DNA of 64,000 bases from Bacillus paralicheniformis (lineage in GTDB: Bacteria; Bacillota; Bacilli; Bacillales; Bacillaceae): the NCBI RefSeq assembly GCF_001042485.2, contig NZ_LBMN02000035.1, positions 186,001 through 250,000 on the forward strand, in the 5' to 3' direction. Below the pieces are notes generated by a model. The model searched no databases. It saw only the letters and a program-made list of their open reading frames with translations, and was not told the DNA's origin. A program made the translations under genes and the position numbers. Positions 61,963 through 64,000 of this stretch are shown here, piece after piece; positions within the stretch are counted from its first letter, which is position 1, and every line of letters begins with the position of its first letter.

Positions 61963-63671
61963 GCTTCAAGATGCCAAGAAAGCAATACGCTGAAATGTAC
62001 GGCCCGACTACAGGGGACTCTATTCGTCTGGCAGATACAGATTTGCTCATCGAAATTGAGAAAGACTACACGACATATGGAGATGAAGTGGTATTCGGCG
62101 GCGGTAAAGTTATTCGTGATGGAATGGGACAACACCCTTTAGTTACACGTGGAGAGGGAATAGCAGATGTTGTCATTACGAATGCTGTTGTCTTAGATTA
62201 CACTGGTATTTATAAAGCGGACATTGGAATTCGTGATGGCAAAATCGCTGGAATCGGGAAAGCAGGTAATCCGCTAATCATGGACAATGTGGATATTGTG
62301 ATTGGCTCTGGTACAGAAGTTATTGCTGCTGAAGGTATGATTGTAACTGCGGGCGGAATTGACACCCACGTCCATTTTATTAATCCGGAGCAAATCAGAA
62401 CAGCATTAGCTTCAGGTCTTACCACCCTAATTGGAGGAGGAACAGGCCCTGCTGCAGGATCAAAGGCTACCACGGTTACACCGGGCGAGTGGCATATGCA
62501 CCGAATGCTTGAAGCGGCAGAGGGCATGCCGATTAATGTTGGGTTTACAGGAAAAGGACAAGCCGCTTCAGAAGCTCCACTGGTAGAGCAAATACGCGCC
62601 GGCGCCATTGGACTGAAAGTTCATGAGGATTGGGGCGCTACAGCTTCAGCTATCGATCATGCGCTAAGTGTGGCTGACAAATATGATGTTCAGGTTGCCC
62701 TTCACGCGGATACATTAAACGAAGGCGGATTTATGGAAAATACAATGGCAGCTATTAAAAATCGCGTCATTCATATGTACCATACAGAGGGTGCAGGGGG
62801 AGGACATGCTCCTGACTTAATTAAATCGGCCAGCTTTAACAATGTTCTGCCGTCATCTACGAACCCGACATTACCTTATACAGTCAATACGGTAGACGAG
62901 CACTTAGATATGTTAATGGTCTGTCACCACTTGAATCCATCTATTCCGGAAGATTTGGCGTTTGCTGACTCACGTATCAGACGCGAAACGATTGCAGCTG
63001 AGGACATTCTCCAGGATATGGGTGTATTCAGTATGACTAGTTCGGATGCCCAAGCGATGGGACGGATTGGAGAAGTCATTTTACGTACATGGCAAGTAGC
63101 CGATAAGATGAAAAAACAAAGAGGAACAATGGCGGGCGACAGCGAGCTTTCGGACAACAACCGCGTAAAACGTTATATTGCCAAATATACAATTAATCCT
63201 GCCATTACTCATGGTATTTCCGAATATGTCGGTTCTATCGAGAGAGGGAAGATGGCCGATCTCGTTGTCTGGAATCCAGCATTTTTCGGTGTGAAGCCTG
63301 AAATGGTGATGAAAAGCGGCTTTGTTGCAGAGAGCTTAATGGGAGATGCTAACGCCTCTATCCCGACACCGCAGCCTGTTATTTACCGCCAAATGTATGG
63401 ACAGTTTGGCAAGGCGCTGTCCAGCACTTCCATTACGTTTATTTCCCAGGCAGCTTTCGATGACAAAGTGCATGAGAAGCTTGGGTTGCAAAAAATCATT
63501 CTTCCGGTTCGCGGTATTCGCAAACTAACGAAAAAAGATATGAAGCTGAATGGCGAAACTCCTGAAATAACGGTCGATCCACAAACATATGAAGTAAAAG
63601 TAAATGGCCAATTAATTACATGTGACCCTGTTGATAAGGTGCCAATGGGTCAACGATATTTCCTATTCTGA
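61959..63671 (+). CDS. ureC: Urease alpha subunit UreC
   Basis: 570 residues, complete. Nickel-site motifs: THVHFINP (HxH), [12 protein letters not shown] with the Lys that is carbamylated, [13 protein letters not shown], the [14 protein letters not shown] flap His, and MVCHHLN. It hydrolyses urea to ammonia and carbamate. The accessory gene ureE follows 10 bases later, so a full ureABCEFGD set is expected to continue past the window. Confidence 0.98.
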   Translation: MSFKMPRKQYAEMYGPTTGDSIRLADTDLLIEIEKDYTTYGDEVVFGGGKVIRDGMGQHPLVTRGEGIADVVITNAVVLDYTGIYKADIGIRDGKIAGIGKAGNPLIMDNVDIVIGSGTEVIAAEGMIVTAGGIDTHVHFINPEQIRTALASGLTTLIGGGTGPAAGSKATTVTPGEWHMHRMLEAAEGMPINVGFTGKGQAASEAPLVEQIRAGAIGLKVHEDWGATASAIDHALSVADKYDVQVALHADTLNEGGFMENTMAAIKNRVIHMYHTEGAGGGHAPDLIKSASFNNVLPSSTNPTLPYTVNTVDEHLDMLMVCHHLNPSIPEDLAFADSRIRRETIAAEDILQDMGVFSMTSSDAQAMGRIGEVILRTWQVADKMKKQRGTMAGDSELSDNNRVKRYIAKYTINPAITHGISEYVGSIERGKMADLVVWNPAFFGVKPEMVMKSGFVAESLMGDANASIPTPQPVIYRQMYGQFGKALSSTSITFISQAAFDDKVHEKLGLQKIILPVRGIRKLTKKDMKLNGETPEITVDPQTYEVKVNGQLITCDPVDKVPMGQRYFLF

Positions 63672-63681
63672 GGTGAGAGTC

Positions 63682-64000
63682 ATGATCATTGAACAAATCG
63701 TAACAAATCTTGAAAACATGGAAAAAGAGGAAATTGAAAAACGCCATATTGAAAAAGTTTACCTTGAAAGTGCTTATTTAGTAAAACGAATCCAACGGGT
63801 GAAAACAGATCATGGCAACGAAATTGGAATACGCTTAAAAGAAGCGCGTGACCTTGTCGCTGGTGATGTTTTGTATATGGACGATAAAAATATGATCGTC
63901 ATCGATGTACTGTCCGATGATTTATTAGTTATCAAACCGCGCACCTTGAATGAAATGGGAACGATCGCTCATCAATTAGGAAATCGCCACCTGCCGGCGC
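63682..64000 (+). CDS. ureE: Urease accessory protein UreE, N-terminal part (partial)
   Basis: 106 codons are visible before the window ends; ATG after GAGGTGAGAG. It has [40 protein letters not shown] and [20 protein letters not shown], then [11 protein letters not shown] with the conserved GNRH of the metal-binding domain. It brings nickel to the urease active site with UreG. Confidence 0.95.
   Translation, partial: MIIEQIVTNLENMEKEEIEKRHIEKVYLESAYLVKRIQRVKTDHGNEIGIRLKEARDLVAGDVLYMDDKNMIVIDVLSDDLLVIKPRTLNEMGTIAHQLGNRHLPA

Overview
The window is chromosomal DNA of a low-GC Gram-positive spore former of the Bacillus licheniformis group (B. licheniformis, B. paralicheniformis or a close relative). 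Three things point there. The gene order mutS-mutL ... ymaD, ebrB-ebrA, ymaG, ymaF, miaA, hfq, ymzA, nrdI-nrdE-nrdF, ymaB, cwlC is that of the B. subtilis chromosome. A YjiC glycosyltransferase is almost identical to the one I remember from B. licheniformis. Several spore coat and spore wall genes are present. No tRNA, rRNA, CRISPR array or intact insertion sequence was seen.

Layout: (1) 1-2133, mutS end and mutL. (2) 2140-8526, a competition island: an orphan SUKH-type immunity gene behind a toxin tail, two decayed copies of an ArpU-like phage regulator fragment, a Rap phosphatase with a PhrE-like signal peptide and a ComA-box-like site, then an LXG polymorphic toxin with its immunity gene. 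(3) 8612-11487, a Zur-controlled ferredoxin-like plus COG0523 GTPase pair, a yjdF riboswitch with yjdF, and a YjcZ-type spore peptide. (4) 11651-28452, accessory metabolism and transport: a flavin amine oxidase, a K+/H+ antiporter, a Tet(L)-like efflux gene with a Tet(L)-type leader peptide, a frameshifted serine hydrolase, yjiC, an amino acid permease, CotF-like coat genes, the cortex glycosidase gene ydhD, and a TetR/SnoaL/NmrA cluster with an operator. (5) 28618-37175, the conserved block ymaD to ymaB with the NrdR-controlled ribonucleotide reductase operon. (6) 37194-40879, inserted between ymaB and cwlC: a 31-bp palindromic Zur box between an MBL hydrolase gene and a SufU paralogue, then a PerR-like gene, a GntR gene and an exporter gene. 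(7) 40934-43168, cwlC, a candidate small RNA and two paired DMT transporters. (8) 44032-51767, a TetR/OsmC/NCS1 permease/hydantoinase operon with two HyuB-like subunits. (9) 51939-59555, a second competition island: an MFS gene, a second Rap-Phr pair, a Sec-secreted toxin with its immunity gene, a truncated barnase with an intact barstar, and a small secreted protein. (10) 60127-64000, a urea transporter gene divergent from ureABCE.

The most notable pattern is that the two islands share the same plan: rap, then phr, then a secreted polymorphic toxin, then immunity genes, with orphan immunity genes and toxin scraps nearby. The first island lies where B. subtilis carries its large pks cluster downstream of mutL. 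A second theme is zinc: perfect or near-perfect Zur boxes control two separate loci, one of which encodes a paralogue of the zinc-dependent sulfurtransferase SufU. Starts were set by ribosome binding sites, and many genes use TTG or GTG. All functional calls come from reading the sequence and from family knowledge; no database search was run.
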